NCBI GenBank assembly: GCA_017617005.1
Contig: JAFZWW010000098.1
Span: 1 to 38,026, forward strand
From: Lachnospiraceae bacterium
GTDB lineage: Bacteria > Bacillota > Clostridia > Lachnospirales > Lachnospiraceae
DNA: 38,026 nucleotides
Reading direction: 5' to 3'
Part shown: piece after piece, positions 16,032 through 24,333 of the stretch
Position numbering within the stretch: position 1 is the first letter of the stretch
How the letters are laid out: each line of letters opens with the position of its first letter
Position numbers and translations under genes: made by a program
Notes under the pieces: model-generated
What the model was told of the DNA's origin: nothing
Seen by the model: only the letters and a program-made list of their open reading frames with translations
Database searches by the model: none

Positions 16032-16920
16032 AACCTTTCTGTACACTTTATGGCAGGGCATCCGCAATATGTTCAAGAACGGATGGTACTCCCTCGCATC
16101 GGTAGCAACGATCGGAGCATGTCTCTTCCTTCTCGGATTGTTCTACTCGATCGTTTCAAACGCACAGCACATCCTCTATACGGTTGAAGAGGGTGTTACC
16201 GTCACCGTATTTTTCAAGGAAGAAGTTTCCGATGCCGCAGTTGATGCTTTCGGACAGGAGCTTCTCCAGCGCCCCGAGGTAAGGGATGTCGTCTTCCACA
16301 GCGACGAAGAGATCTGGGCAACCTTCGGCCCCAGCTATTTCGGAGAGGATTACCAGGAAGGCTTCCCCGAGAACCCCATGAAGGGTGAGCACAATTACGA
16401 GATCTATCTCAAGAGCGTAAGCATGCAGGACCAGCTCGTAACCTGGCTCCAGTCGAGATCAGAGGTAAGACTCGTAAGATATTCGGAAGTCACCGCATCG
16501 ACGCTTTCCGGATTCAACGGAATGATAGTATATGTTTCCGCAGCGATCATCCTGATCCTCCTTGCGGTAAGCATCTTCCTTATAAGCAACACCGTACGTG
16601 TCGGTATCTCGGTAAGGTCCGAGGAGATAGGTATCATGAAGTACATCGGTGCAACGGACTTCTTCGTAAGGGCGCCTTTCGTACTCGAAGGTATGATGAT
16701 CGGGCTGATCGGTGCGCTCATTCCTTTGTACCTGATCTATTATCTCTATGATTATGTACTTAACATGCTCACCACGAGATTCGAGATGCTCTCATCGATG
16801 CTGAGCTTCCTTTCGCTCGAAGAGATCTTTGGCGTTCTGATGCCCGTATCCATCCTCATCGGTGTGGGCATGGGACTCCTCGGAAGCTATATAACCGTAC
16901 GCAAGTACCTTAAAGTCTGA
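16021..16920 (+). CDS. ftsX: Cell division protein FtsX
   Basis: A 299-residue FtsX permease-like protein with the expected four membrane segments: about 22-46, 170-195, 218-242 and 270-295. The large extracellular loop (about 47-168) follows the first segment and is where Gram-positive FtsX contacts its cognate hydrolase. The amphipathic start MKIRTFLYTLWQGIRNMFKN is characteristic. It begins inside ftsE, and 12 nt after its stop comes a coiled-coil M23 hydrolase, the expected partner in the PcsB/EnvC role. Confidence 0.95.
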   Translation: MKIRTFLYTLWQGIRNMFKNGWYSLASVATIGACLFLLGLFYSIVSNAQHILYTVEEGVTVTVFFKEEVSDAAVDAFGQELLQRPEVRDVVFHSDEEIWATFGPSYFGEDYQEGFPENPMKGEHNYEIYLKSVSMQDQLVTWLQSRSEVRLVRYSEVTASTLSGFNGMIVYVSAAIILILLAVSIFLISNTVRVGISVRSEEIGIMKYIGATDFFVRAPFVLEGMMIGLIGALIPLYLIYYLYDYVLNMLTTRFEMLSSMLSFLSLEEIFGVLMPVSILIGVGMGLLGSYITVRKYLKV

Positions 16921-16932
16921 CGATCAGAGAAT

Positions 16933-18165
16933 ATGGCAAAAAAGAAACTCTTTGCAAAAAGCATAGCGCTCGTCCTTACGACGTCCCTTGTCTGTGTATA
17001 TGTTCCTCTGAAGGACACCACGCAGGTATCCGCCGTAACCTATACAAATGCGCTCATTGAGGAAAAGCAGCGTGAGATCGAAGCTGCGACTGCGGAAAGA
17101 GAAGCACTTTCGGGCCGCGTATCCGACCTTACCGCAAGCCAGAACAGACTTGCTTCACTCAAGAGTGACCTGAACGCATATGTTACAGAGCTTGATGCCG
17201 AGCTTGTCGTGATGCAGGATAACATTGCCGCATTAAACGAGCAGATCATCGCAAAAGAATACGAGATCTCCCAGACCGAAGCCGAACTCGAACTGGCTGA
17301 GGAAACGGAAGCCATCCAGCATGAGGCGATGATAGTCCGTATGAGACTCATGTATGAGCAGGGCGATAAGAGCATGATAGATATGCTCCTTTCCGCAAAG
17401 AGCCTCAACGATCTGCTCAATTCCGCGGAATATATCGAGAGAGTGGTACAGACCGACAGGAGTCTCTGGGAAGAATACAAGGCCAATGTCGAATACATTT
17501 CACTCTGCAAGCAGCAGCTTGACCTTCAGAAGGAGATCCTCGACGAAGCCAAGGCAAATGCCGAGCTTGAGGAAGCCAATCAGGAAACCCTTATTGCGGA
17601 AAAGAACAGCGAGATCTACAGTTATCAGCTCCAGATCAATGCAACACAGGCGGACATCGCCGCATACCAGGCACAGATTGAGCAGCGTGAAGCTGAGATA
17701 GAAGCCGCACTCAAGGCGATCGAGGATGAGAGAAGACGTCTTGCAAGCCAGAACGGTCTTCACTATGACGGTGGACAGTTCCTCTTCCCTCTTGCATCCT
17801 ACAAGTACGTTTCATCCGACTTCGGATACAGAAACGCACCCACGGCCGGCGCAAGTACCTATCACAGGGGAATAGACTTTGCGGCAAATGCGGGAACGGA
17901 TATTTATGCGGCATACGACGGAGAAGTTGCTGCTGCGGCATATTCCGGAGCCATGGGCAATTATGTCATGATCGATCACGGCGGCGGGCTCTATACCGTA
18001 TACGAGCATTGTTCCGCACTTTACGTAAAAAAGGGCGATAGGGTAGTCATGGGCCAGACCATTGCGGCTGTAGGTTCGACGGGAATATCGACCGGAAACC
18101 ACTTGCATTTCGGAGTAAGACTCAACGGCGAATATACTTCGCCCTGGCCTTATCTCGGTAAATAA
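16933..18165 (+). CDS. Coiled-coil M23 peptidase, probable FtsEX-dependent murein hydrolase
   Basis: A 410-residue secreted protein. A signal peptide covers about 1-34, ending near VSA. A long coiled coil rich in Glu, Ala and Gln runs about 38-270, as in EnvC and PcsB. A C-terminal M23 (LytM) domain follows with zinc and catalytic residues visible: H311 and D315 in HRGID, H359 in VYEH, and H390-L-H392. All are intact, so it is likely an active endopeptidase rather than a pure activator. Placement after ftsX and the coiled coil argue that FtsEX gates it. The Shine-Dalgarno is weak (CAGAGA). S41 protease follows by 5 nt. Confidence 0.93.
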   Translation: MAKKKLFAKSIALVLTTSLVCVYVPLKDTTQVSAVTYTNALIEEKQREIEAATAEREALSGRVSDLTASQNRLASLKSDLNAYVTELDAELVVMQDNIAALNEQIIAKEYEISQTEAELELAEETEAIQHEAMIVRMRLMYEQGDKSMIDMLLSAKSLNDLLNSAEYIERVVQTDRSLWEEYKANVEYISLCKQQLDLQKEILDEAKANAELEEANQETLIAEKNSEIYSYQLQINATQADIAAYQAQIEQREAEIEAALKAIEDERRRLASQNGLHYDGGQFLFPLASYKYVSSDFGYRNAPTAGASTYHRGIDFAANAGTDIYAAYDGEVAAAAYSGAMGNYVMIDHGGGLYTVYEHCSALYVKKGDRVVMGQTIAAVGSTGISTGNHLHFGVRLNGEYTSPWPYLGK

Positions 18166-18170
18166 TTCTT

Positions 18171-19499
18171 ATGGATAATCATGAAATTCTTACCGGACCG
18201 GCAGCCGAGGCTGCGCAGGAGCCGGAAATCAAGACCGAAGTGATGGGGGAGATCACTGAGTCGCAGGCTGAGCAGGATGTTCAGCCGTCGGACGATGTCC
18301 AAAAACCCCGCAAGAAAAAGAAGAAGCATCTGTTCGGAAAGGGCTTTGCATTCGGAATGCTCATAATGCTCCTTTTGTGTTCCGTTGCATTCTTTTTCCT
18401 GTGTCTCGGAAGAGTTATATATATTTCGGCAGGGCATGGTCTTGCGGATGCCGAGGTTGTGGCGAAAGCCAACACCATCGCCACTTATCTGCAGCAGTAT
18501 TCGATCTATGATTATGACGAGACCGCTCTCAGGGAGGGAATGCTTGACGGCCTGATGAGAGCGACCGGCGATAAATACGCGGTTTATTACAATGCCGAAG
18601 AGCTGGCCGATGTATTCAATGATTATGACGGCAACTTCTACGGAATAGGATGCTTGATAAAAGAAAACCTTGACGGCGAGGTTTATGTTTCGGGAGTTTA
18701 TGAGGACAGCCCCGCGGAGAAGTCGGGTCTTCAGGCCGGTGATGTGATCATCGCTGTTAACGGTGAAGATGTGAGGGGTCTCGACAGATATGAAGTCGCC
18801 GAGAAGATGAGAGGCGAAAAAGGCACCGAAGTCACCGTGACGGTCTACAGGGAATCCACGGGTGAAACCCTTGACTGCAGTGCCGTAAGGGACAAGCTCA
18901 AAAAGATCGACGTCGAATACAGGATGCTTACCGATGATATCGGTTATATCTGGATCAAGGATTTCGACGATATCGCTATAGACCAGTTCACCGATGCACT
19001 TGCCACACTCAAGGTCCAGGGCATGAAGGATATGGTCATCGACCTTCGCGGAAATACCGGAGGTCTTCTCAGGGCGGCAGTCGGTATCGTAAGACAGATC
19101 ATGTGCAAGGGAACTATCTTCACCACACAGAATGCTTCCGGAGAAGAAGAGCTCTTTGAATGCGACGGAAGCAGGGAATTCAAAGGAAGGATAGTGATCC
19201 TTACCGACAGTTATACCGCGAGCGCTTCGGAGATCATGACCGGAGCTCTAAGGGATAACGGAATGGCAATAACGATCGGCACCAACACCTACGGCAAGGG
19301 AGTTGTACAGGATTTCTTTTTCCTGAGTGACGGATCGGGTATCAAGTTCACCACTGACCAGTATTTCACTCCGAACGGAACCGCGATCCACGGCGTGGGC
19401 ATCGCTCCCGATATAGAGGTTGAATTCGATTACGACGCTTATATAGCGGACGGTACGGATAACCAGCTGGAGGCGGCGATAGAGTATCTGGAAAAATAA
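18171..19499 (+). CDS. S41 family C-terminal processing peptidase (CtpA/CtpB-like)
   Basis: A 442-residue serine protease anchored by one membrane segment at about 57-79, after an acidic/basic cytoplasmic tail containing KPRKKKKKH. The PDZ domain is about 155-240 with YGIGCLI and the substrate loop. The S41 catalytic residues are all present: S351 in TASASEIM, K376 in YGKGVV and Q380, with the same 25- and 4-residue spacings as CtpB of Bacillus. It would cut extracellular proteins near their C-termini. It is 5 nt after the M23 hydrolase gene, so that hydrolase or an FtsEX-linked protein is a plausible substrate (inference). Confidence 0.94.
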   Translation: MDNHEILTGPAAEAAQEPEIKTEVMGEITESQAEQDVQPSDDVQKPRKKKKKHLFGKGFAFGMLIMLLLCSVAFFFLCLGRVIYISAGHGLADAEVVAKANTIATYLQQYSIYDYDETALREGMLDGLMRATGDKYAVYYNAEELADVFNDYDGNFYGIGCLIKENLDGEVYVSGVYEDSPAEKSGLQAGDVIIAVNGEDVRGLDRYEVAEKMRGEKGTEVTVTVYRESTGETLDCSAVRDKLKKIDVEYRMLTDDIGYIWIKDFDDIAIDQFTDALATLKVQGMKDMVIDLRGNTGGLLRAAVGIVRQIMCKGTIFTTQNASGEEELFECDGSREFKGRIVILTDSYTASASEIMTGALRDNGMAITIGTNTYGKGVVQDFFFLSDGSGIKFTTDQYFTPNGTAIHGVGIAPDIEVEFDYDAYIADGTDNQLEAAIEYLEK

Positions 19500-19533
19500 A
19501 CGAATAGGATATCCGGTGATCAACTACATATGA

Positions 19534-19566
19534 AAAACCTCCGACGTAATGCCGGAGGTTTTATTA
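19534..19566. terminator. Bidirectional terminator between the S41 protease and the CapA-like gene
   Basis: AAAACCTCCG (19534-19543), 9-nt loop, CGGAGGTTTT (19553-19562). A-rich 5' and T-rich 3' flanks let it work for both convergent genes. Confidence 0.85.
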
Positions 19567-19594
19567 TGTCTTTCTTTGCGGAAGACCCGCGCGT

Positions 19595-21064
19595 TTATGA
19601 TGCGCCGAGTATGTCTTCTTTTGTCAGTGAGAATCCTCCGAAGAGGTTGCTGTCCCACTGGTTGAGAATATCCAGGTTCATCGCTCCTCCGCCGCGGTAG
19701 TTGCTTGCATGCTTAGCGGCCATGTCTGCGGTGAAGTCCTCGAGTGGATATACGCCCTGGATATAAAGAGGAGCCCAGGTCTGGTACTCGACGAGGGGAA
19801 GCGCTCCCGAATTGTCGAGATCCACATGTGCGCCGTTTTCGTCAACGTGGATGGTTACCCATGCAAGTCCTTCGAAGCTGGTGTAGTTGGGAACCTGGCA
19901 GTGGATAAAGTTTCCGATCGAGTAATAGCAGAGTCCCGAATTGCCCGAATCCGTTGTTATGTATTCGACGGGCTCGACGATGTGAGGATGCGCTCCGATA
20001 ATGACGTCGGCACCGGCATCGATCATCTGGCGGGCGAAATCCTTCTGGTAAGCGCAGGGCTCGAAGGAATATTCATATCCCCAGTGGGGACATACGATGA
20101 CGATATCGGAAACCTCCCTTGCGAGCCTGATGTCCTCAAGAACCTCGGGATTGATGGTGTTGAAATCAAGCTCCCTTGTACCGGGATCGTAAACGCAGAG
20201 CCTGTTGAGATATCCGTCGAGGCCGTTGGCCCATGTTGCCCAGTTATGAGAGTAGGTGTAATTCAGGATTGAGATCCTGACGCCGTTTACTTCTTTTATT
20301 ATGAAGTTTGCGGTGTTGACCTTATCCTCGGGCGCAAGCTCGAGATCGTCGAACCTTGGCCTGTCGTTGGGGCTCACACCGTACTTATCGAGCCAGTAGG
20401 ATCCGTTGTGGCTTGTCCTCGAGTCTTCGTTAAGGTTCGAATGTGTTCCGACAACGCTGATCCGGGGATAGTTGGTAGTGAAATAATCGTGGAAATAGAT
20501 GAGTCCGTTCAGTCCCTGGTCATAGGTGTGGTTGGTCGCTGTCAGGACTACGTCAAAGCCTGCCTTGGCGATCGCATCCGCTGCCTCGGTGGGGGAGTTG
20601 AATGCGGGATAACCGCTGAAGCCCCTGTCGTTGCCGGCAATGGGTGACTCCTGGTTGACTATCGCTATGTCCGCGGCGTCTATAAACTCAAGTATATCCT
20701 TGAAAAGGAAATCGTAATTCCTGGTGCCGTCAGCCTGGACTCCCTGATTGACAAGTCCCATGTGGAGAAGGTCGTCTCCTACCATCATTACGTGGATGTC
20801 GAATTCATCGAAGGGTTCCGGTTCGGGCTCGGGTTCGGTAAAATTCGCCGAGATGTCCGTCGATTCAAATCCGGGCTCAGTCTCCTGCTCCTGCTGTACT
20901 TCCGTATCCGCTGTGCGGGGTTCGTCCTCGAGGAATGCGGGTCTTATAAGGAATGCGTATCCGAGAGCAAGTCCGAGAGCAAGTACCGCGAGAAATACGC
21001 TGACCAGGATCGCCCTTTTACGCTTTTTCTTCTTTAAATATTTCTTCATCTCTGAAGATGTCAT
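19595..21064 (-). CDS. CapA family protein (PGA_cap metallophosphatase-like), membrane-anchored
   Basis: A 489-residue protein with one membrane segment at about 17-39 after a very basic start (KKYLKKKKRKR), then an extracellular low-complexity Glu/Pro linker and a PGA_cap domain. Motifs: MMVGDDLLH (metal site, about 94-102), NQESPIAG, ATNHTYDQG, IGAHPHIVEPVEYI and YYSIGNFI. The family includes CapA/PgsA of poly-gamma-glutamate synthesis, but pgsB/pgsC are absent here, so the substrate is unknown. The frame is open to 21226; the start at 21064 is chosen because GGAGG lies 7 nt upstream and it removes a non-homologous leader. Confidence 0.88.
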   Translation of the reverse strand: MTSSEMKKYLKKKKRKRAILVSVFLAVLALGLALGYAFLIRPAFLEDEPRTADTEVQQEQETEPGFESTDISANFTEPEPEPEPFDEFDIHVMMVGDDLLHMGLVNQGVQADGTRNYDFLFKDILEFIDAADIAIVNQESPIAGNDRGFSGYPAFNSPTEAADAIAKAGFDVVLTATNHTYDQGLNGLIYFHDYFTTNYPRISVVGTHSNLNEDSRTSHNGSYWLDKYGVSPNDRPRFDDLELAPEDKVNTANFIIKEVNGVRISILNYTYSHNWATWANGLDGYLNRLCVYDPGTRELDFNTINPEVLEDIRLAREVSDIVIVCPHWGYEYSFEPCAYQKDFARQMIDAGADVIIGAHPHIVEPVEYITTDSGNSGLCYYSIGNFIHCQVPNYTSFEGLAWVTIHVDENGAHVDLDNSGALPLVEYQTWAPLYIQGVYPLEDFTADMAAKHASNYRGGGAMNLDILNQWDSNLFGGFSLTKEDILGAS

Positions 21065-21110
21065 CTTTTTGCCTCCGTCCGTGCCGAAAAATGCCTTTGC
21101 ACGCCAAAAA

Positions 21111-21139
21111 AATATAACATTTACACGAAACAAACGCAA
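21111..21139 (-). promoter_or_regulatory. Sigma-A-type promoter for the CapA-like gene
   Basis: Read on the minus strand: TTGCGT (21139-21134), 17-nt spacer, TATATT (21116-21111). It leads into a leader of about 40 nt before GGAGG and ATG 21064. Confidence 0.6.
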
Positions 21140-21185
21140 ATAATTGCAGGAATTTATTAAATATTTCGAAATTGTTACGAAAATG

Positions 21186-21213
21186 TTGCATTTGCTCCGA
21201 AAACGGGTATAAT
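21186..21213 (+). promoter_or_regulatory. Sigma-A-type promoter overlapping the first ATG of the NlpC/P60 frame
   Basis: TTGCAT (21186-21191), 16-nt spacer, perfect TATAAT (21208-21213). The first ATG of the downstream frame (21212) lies within the -10 box, so transcripts starting near 21220 could not use it. Confidence 0.6.
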
Positions 21214-21241
21214 GAAAAAGTCTCAAAAAATGACACTGATC

Positions 21242-22534
21242 ATGAATATAAAGAAGCTTTTCCTAACTGCATCAGTTCTTATGGCCGGCACAGCACTTGC
21301 TGTGCTTATTCCCGTTAAAGCACAGGCTGCGGGACTTATCTCCGGCGGTGCATCAAGGGAACTCAATTCATCATCGGCAACCCTTTCCGAGACTGTCGGA
21401 AATACCTCGACAAGGACTGTAACGGTTCAGATCACCGAACCTTCCGAGGTCATCGAGGAAGAATATCTCAATCTTTCCATCGCTCTCTTTTCCACCAATC
21501 CCAAGTATTGCAATGTCCGCTCCGGTCCCGGAACGGAATATTCCATAGTAGGACGTATGTATGACGGAAGCGTCGGTTCGATAATCGATGAGGTCGACGA
21601 AACGATCGCGGACGACGAAGATCCCGATGATGACAATGACCAGTGGATCAGGATCCGCTCGGGTGCCGTTGAAGGATATGTTCTTAACAGCTTCCTTGTT
21701 ACCGGAGTCAACGCTTACAACAGACTTGAGGAGCAGACCCAGTATTATGCCGAGATCCTCGTAAGCCAGCTCAATGTAAGAAAAGAAGCATCCATTGATT
21801 CGTCCTGCCTTACTTATGTAACAAGAGGCGAGAGATACCAGATCGTCATGGACAACGGTACCGATCCCAGGGTTTATCTTGCGGCAAGGGAAGTAGAAGC
21901 CGGAGATGAGGAACTCGAAGATGACGGCATGGACTGGGTCAAGATAGAGTATGCTGAAGGTAAGACCGGATATGTTTCTGCCGACTATATAACCATCACC
22001 GAAGAGTACAAGACGGCAAAGACCATCGAAGAGATCCGGGCAGAGGAAGAGGCTGAAAGAGAGAGGAACTTAAGGGCCACCACTTCGAACGGAACGGCTT
22101 CGACAAGCACCGCGGCACCTGCCGAGAATCTCACCGTAGCTCCCAACCTCAGCACCGACTATGCTACGATCTCCGAACTCAGAATGGCGATAGTCAACTA
22201 CGGTCTCCAGTTTGTCGGAAATCCTTACGTCCTCGGCGGACAGAGCCTTGCGGGAACCGACTGCTCGGGATTCACCTGCTACGTATTCAGGGATTTCGGT
22301 ATCAGCATCGCAAGAACTCCTTCCGGACAGTATTCATCCGCGGGTCGTTCGATAACCCTCGCAGAGGCACAGCCCGGAGACATCATATGCTACGGATACG
22401 GCGGATGCTCACACGTAGCGCTCTACATCGGAAACGGACAGATCGTACAGGAGTCCAACCCGAGAAGAGGACTTGAAGTAAATTCCGTATACTTCATGAG
22501 CAACATAATCGCAGTCAAGAACGTACTTGATTAA
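21242..22534 (+). CDS. Secreted SH3-domain NlpC/P60 cell wall hydrolase
   Basis: About 430 residues from ATG 21242. A signal peptide (MNIKKLFLTASVLMAG... ending AQAA) is followed by two bacterial SH3-type domains, about 78-150 (KYCNVRSGPGTEYSIVGRMY) and 172-252 (LNVRKEASIDSSCLTYV). Then come a charged Glu/Arg stretch, a Ser/Thr linker and a C-terminal NlpC/P60 domain with catalytic C341 (TDCSGFT) and H391 (CSHVALYIG). It would cut the stem peptide between D-Glu and the diamino acid. The frame is open from 21212 and an ATG exists at 21230, but a TATAAT box covers the first. No start has a good Shine-Dalgarno, so the exact start is uncertain. It is monocistronic, divergent from the CapA-like gene. 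Confidence 0.92.
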   Translation: MNIKKLFLTASVLMAGTALAVLIPVKAQAAGLISGGASRELNSSSATLSETVGNTSTRTVTVQITEPSEVIEEEYLNLSIALFSTNPKYCNVRSGPGTEYSIVGRMYDGSVGSIIDEVDETIADDEDPDDDNDQWIRIRSGAVEGYVLNSFLVTGVNAYNRLEEQTQYYAEILVSQLNVRKEASIDSSCLTYVTRGERYQIVMDNGTDPRVYLAAREVEAGDEELEDDGMDWVKIEYAEGKTGYVSADYITITEEYKTAKTIEEIRAEEEAERERNLRATTSNGTASTSTAAPAENLTVAPNLSTDYATISELRMAIVNYGLQFVGNPYVLGGQSLAGTDCSGFTCYVFRDFGISIARTPSGQYSSAGRSITLAEAQPGDIICYGYGGCSHVALYIGNGQIVQESNPRRGLEVNSVYFMSNIIAVKNVLD

Positions 22535-22542
22535 ATAGGGGA

Positions 22543-22580
22543 TGACCCGTCCGGGAGACCGGACGGGTCATTATTTTATT
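22543..22580 (+). terminator. Intrinsic terminator after the NlpC/P60 gene
   Basis: TGACCCGTCCGG (22543-22554), loop GAGA, CCGGACGGGTCA (22559-22570), then TTATTTTATT. A 12-bp perfect stem. Confidence 0.93.
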
Positions 22581-22625
22581 TGAAACCGATATGTGGTAGG
22601 ATATTGCATTGTAAGGAGGCAGGTT

Positions 22626-23276
22626 ATGGATATAGAAAAGATTCTTTCGTCATGCGATCACACACTTTTGCTTCAGGATGCCACTCTCGATGAGATAAAG
22701 GCACTCTGCGATGATGCGATAAAATATCATACCGCTTCCGTATGCATCCCTCCCTGCTATGTGAAGGATGCGAAGGCTTATGTCGGCGATAAGATGAAGA
22801 TCTGCACCGTCATAGGTTTTCCCAACGGAAATATGACAACGACAGTCAAGGTTCTTGAGACCTTTGATGCGATCGATAAGGGCGCTGATGAGATCGATAT
22901 GGTCATCAACATCGGAAGACTGAAGAGCAAAGACTACGACTATGTAAAGCAGGAGATCTCCCTTATCAAGCAGGCATGCGGGGATCATATCCTCAAGGTC
23001 ATCATCGAGACCTGCATGCTCACCGATGAAGAGAAGATCAAAATGTGCGAGATAGTTACCGAGGCGGGTGCCGATTTCATCAAGACCTCAACCGGCTTTT
23101 CAACCGCAGGTGCAACCTTCGATGATGTGAAGCTCTTTGCGGAGCATGTCGGACCCGGGGTTAAGATCAAGGCAGCGGGCGGTATCTCCTCACTCGGGGA
23201 TGCCGAGAAATTCCTTGAGCTCGGTGCATCCAGACTCGGAACCAGCAGAATTGTAAAGATAGTAAAACAGGGATAA
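22626..23276 (+). CDS. deoC: Deoxyribose-phosphate aldolase
   Basis: A 216-residue class I aldolase that splits 2-deoxyribose 5-phosphate into glyceraldehyde 3-phosphate and acetaldehyde in deoxynucleoside catabolism. The Schiff-base lysine is K153 in [10 protein letters not shown], the second active-site lysine K182 in IKAAGG, and the proton-relay Asp D91 in EIDMVINIG. Length matches the shorter DeoC class. The frame is open from 22593, but AAGGAGG (22613-22619) sets ATG 22626 as the start. It stands alone between two terminators, with no other deo genes adjacent. A weak TTGAAA (22580-22585) with TATTGC may be its promoter. Confidence 0.96.
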   Translation: MDIEKILSSCDHTLLLQDATLDEIKALCDDAIKYHTASVCIPPCYVKDAKAYVGDKMKICTVIGFPNGNMTTTVKVLETFDAIDKGADEIDMVINIGRLKSKDYDYVKQEISLIKQACGDHILKVIIETCMLTDEEKIKMCEIVTEAGADFIKTSTGFSTAGATFDDVKLFAEHVGPGVKIKAAGGISSLGDAEKFLELGASRLGTSRIVKIVKQG

Positions 23277-23279
23277 AGC

Positions 23280-23312
23280 AAAACCCGGACCTATGGCAAA
23301 GGTCCGGGTTTT
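23280..23312. terminator. Bidirectional terminator between deoC and the B6 kinase
   Basis: AAAACCCGGACCT (23280-23292), 7-nt loop, AGGTCCGGGTTTT (23300-23312): a 13-bp perfect stem with A- and T-flanks serving both convergent genes. Confidence 0.92.
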
Positions 23313-23334
23313 AAAATGGATAAGGATAAGACGA

Positions 23335-24171
23335 TCATTTTCCGATGAGCTTAAGCAGATAGGGAATTTCGAGTTCGAAGTTGACCGCGTAATTAACGTG
23401 GTCGGGATCGTTATAGGTATTTCTGATGCAGGCTGTGGTGTAATCCGCAGCGATCACAAGCGAGTCATAAATGCTCTTTCCGTTTACAAGGCTTCCCGTG
23501 AACGCACTCGCATAGACATCACCGGTTCCGTGTGACTTATAGGGAACCTTCTCGGTGCCGTAGCTTATGAATTCGTCTTTTGCGGAATCGTAACCGATAA
23601 ATCCGAAGGATCCGTCCTTTAAGGTAACTCCGGTGATCACGGGGAATTTTATACCGGTATCGGCGAGCTTCTTAAGGATGTCCCTTGTGACCTCCTCGGG
23701 TGCTTCCTCTCCGGGATAGTCGATGCCGAGCATGAATGCCGCTTCGGAGATATTGGGAAGGGCGATGTCGGCTTCCCTGCAGAGGCTTCCCATCTCGAGT
23801 GCGAAGTTTTTATCGAAGCCCACATAGAGGTTACCGTTGTCAGCCATTGCGGGATCGACGATCTTGTAAGTGCCTTCGGGTGCGAATGCCTTAAAGTATT
23901 CTTTTACGATCTCGATCTGCCTGAGGCTTCCCAGATATCCGGTATAGAGTGCGTCGAACTTAAATCCTTCTTTTACCCAGTGATCCTTTATGGGCTCCAT
24001 ATCGTCGGTAAGATCGCGGAAGGTGAATCCCTTGAACTGGGTATGGGTCGAAAGCACGGCGGTCGGTACTATCGCGGTCTCGATCCCTGTGGCCGAGATT
24101 ATCGGAAGAGCCACGGTCAGCGAGCACTTTCCTATGCATGAGATATCCTGTATTGTTGCTACTCTTTTCAT
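23335..24171 (-). CDS. Pyridoxamine/pyridoxal kinase (PfkB superfamily, PdxY-like)
   Basis: A 278-residue vitamin B6 kinase that phosphorylates pyridoxal or pyridoxamine for PLP salvage. Family signs: the opening VATIQDISCIGKCSLTVALP, the STHTQFKGFTFRDLT stretch, DPAMADNG at about 106-113, and the anion-hole/catalytic GTGD at 215-218 in YKSHGTGDVYASAF. Shine-Dalgarno AGGAGG lies just upstream of its ATG. It is divergent from a MocR-type regulator of the PdxR kind, with repeats between them, which suggests direct control. Pyridoxal versus pyridoxamine preference cannot be read from sequence. Confidence 0.92.
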   Translation of the reverse strand: MKRVATIQDISCIGKCSLTVALPIISATGIETAIVPTAVLSTHTQFKGFTFRDLTDDMEPIKDHWVKEGFKFDALYTGYLGSLRQIEIVKEYFKAFAPEGTYKIVDPAMADNGNLYVGFDKNFALEMGSLCREADIALPNISEAAFMLGIDYPGEEAPEEVTRDILKKLADTGIKFPVITGVTLKDGSFGFIGYDSAKDEFISYGTEKVPYKSHGTGDVYASAFTGSLVNGKSIYDSLVIAADYTTACIRNTYNDPDHVNYAVNFELEIPYLLKLIGK

Positions 24172-24244
24172 ATATCCTCCTAGTGGGACTTTGTGTAAGT
24201 TCTGTTAAGCCCCCGTAAATAATTTATTAATTGTGATTTTTAAG

Positions 24245-24273
24245 TTGTATTTAACTTTTTCACACAGTATAAT
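24245..24273 (+). promoter_or_regulatory. Sigma-A-type promoter for the MocR/PdxR-like regulator
   Basis: TTGTAT (24245-24250), 17-nt spacer, perfect TATAAT (24268-24273). The predicted start near 24280 falls at the edge of the operator repeats. A minus-strand TATACT (24271-24266) overlaps the same box and might serve the divergent kinase, but its -35 is poor. Confidence 0.65.
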
Positions 24274-24277
24274 CGTG

Positions 24278-24332
24278 AACTGGCATTATTCATATTACCA
24301 TTTTAAATATTTTTTATAATACCAGTTTAAAA
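24278..24332. promoter_or_regulatory. Three-half-site operator candidate for the MocR/PdxR-like regulator
   Basis: Two direct repeats, TACCATTTTAAAT (24296-24308) and TACCAGTTTAAAA (24320-24332), match at 11 of 13 positions and are 24 bp apart. The second is also the reverse partner of AACTGGCATTAT (24278-24289): ATAATACCAGTT (24316-24327) pairs at 11 of 12. This resembles the ATACCA half-sites of the MocR-family regulator GabR. They lie downstream of the regulator's -10 and 2 nt before its ATG, fitting autorepression. Confidence 0.6.
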
Positions 24333-24333
24333 G

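Noticed and set aside
19709..20272. A 187-codon plus-strand frame inside the CapA-like gene
   Set aside because: Shadow of the PGA_cap coding sequence on the other strand; no ribosome binding site, no recognisable protein.
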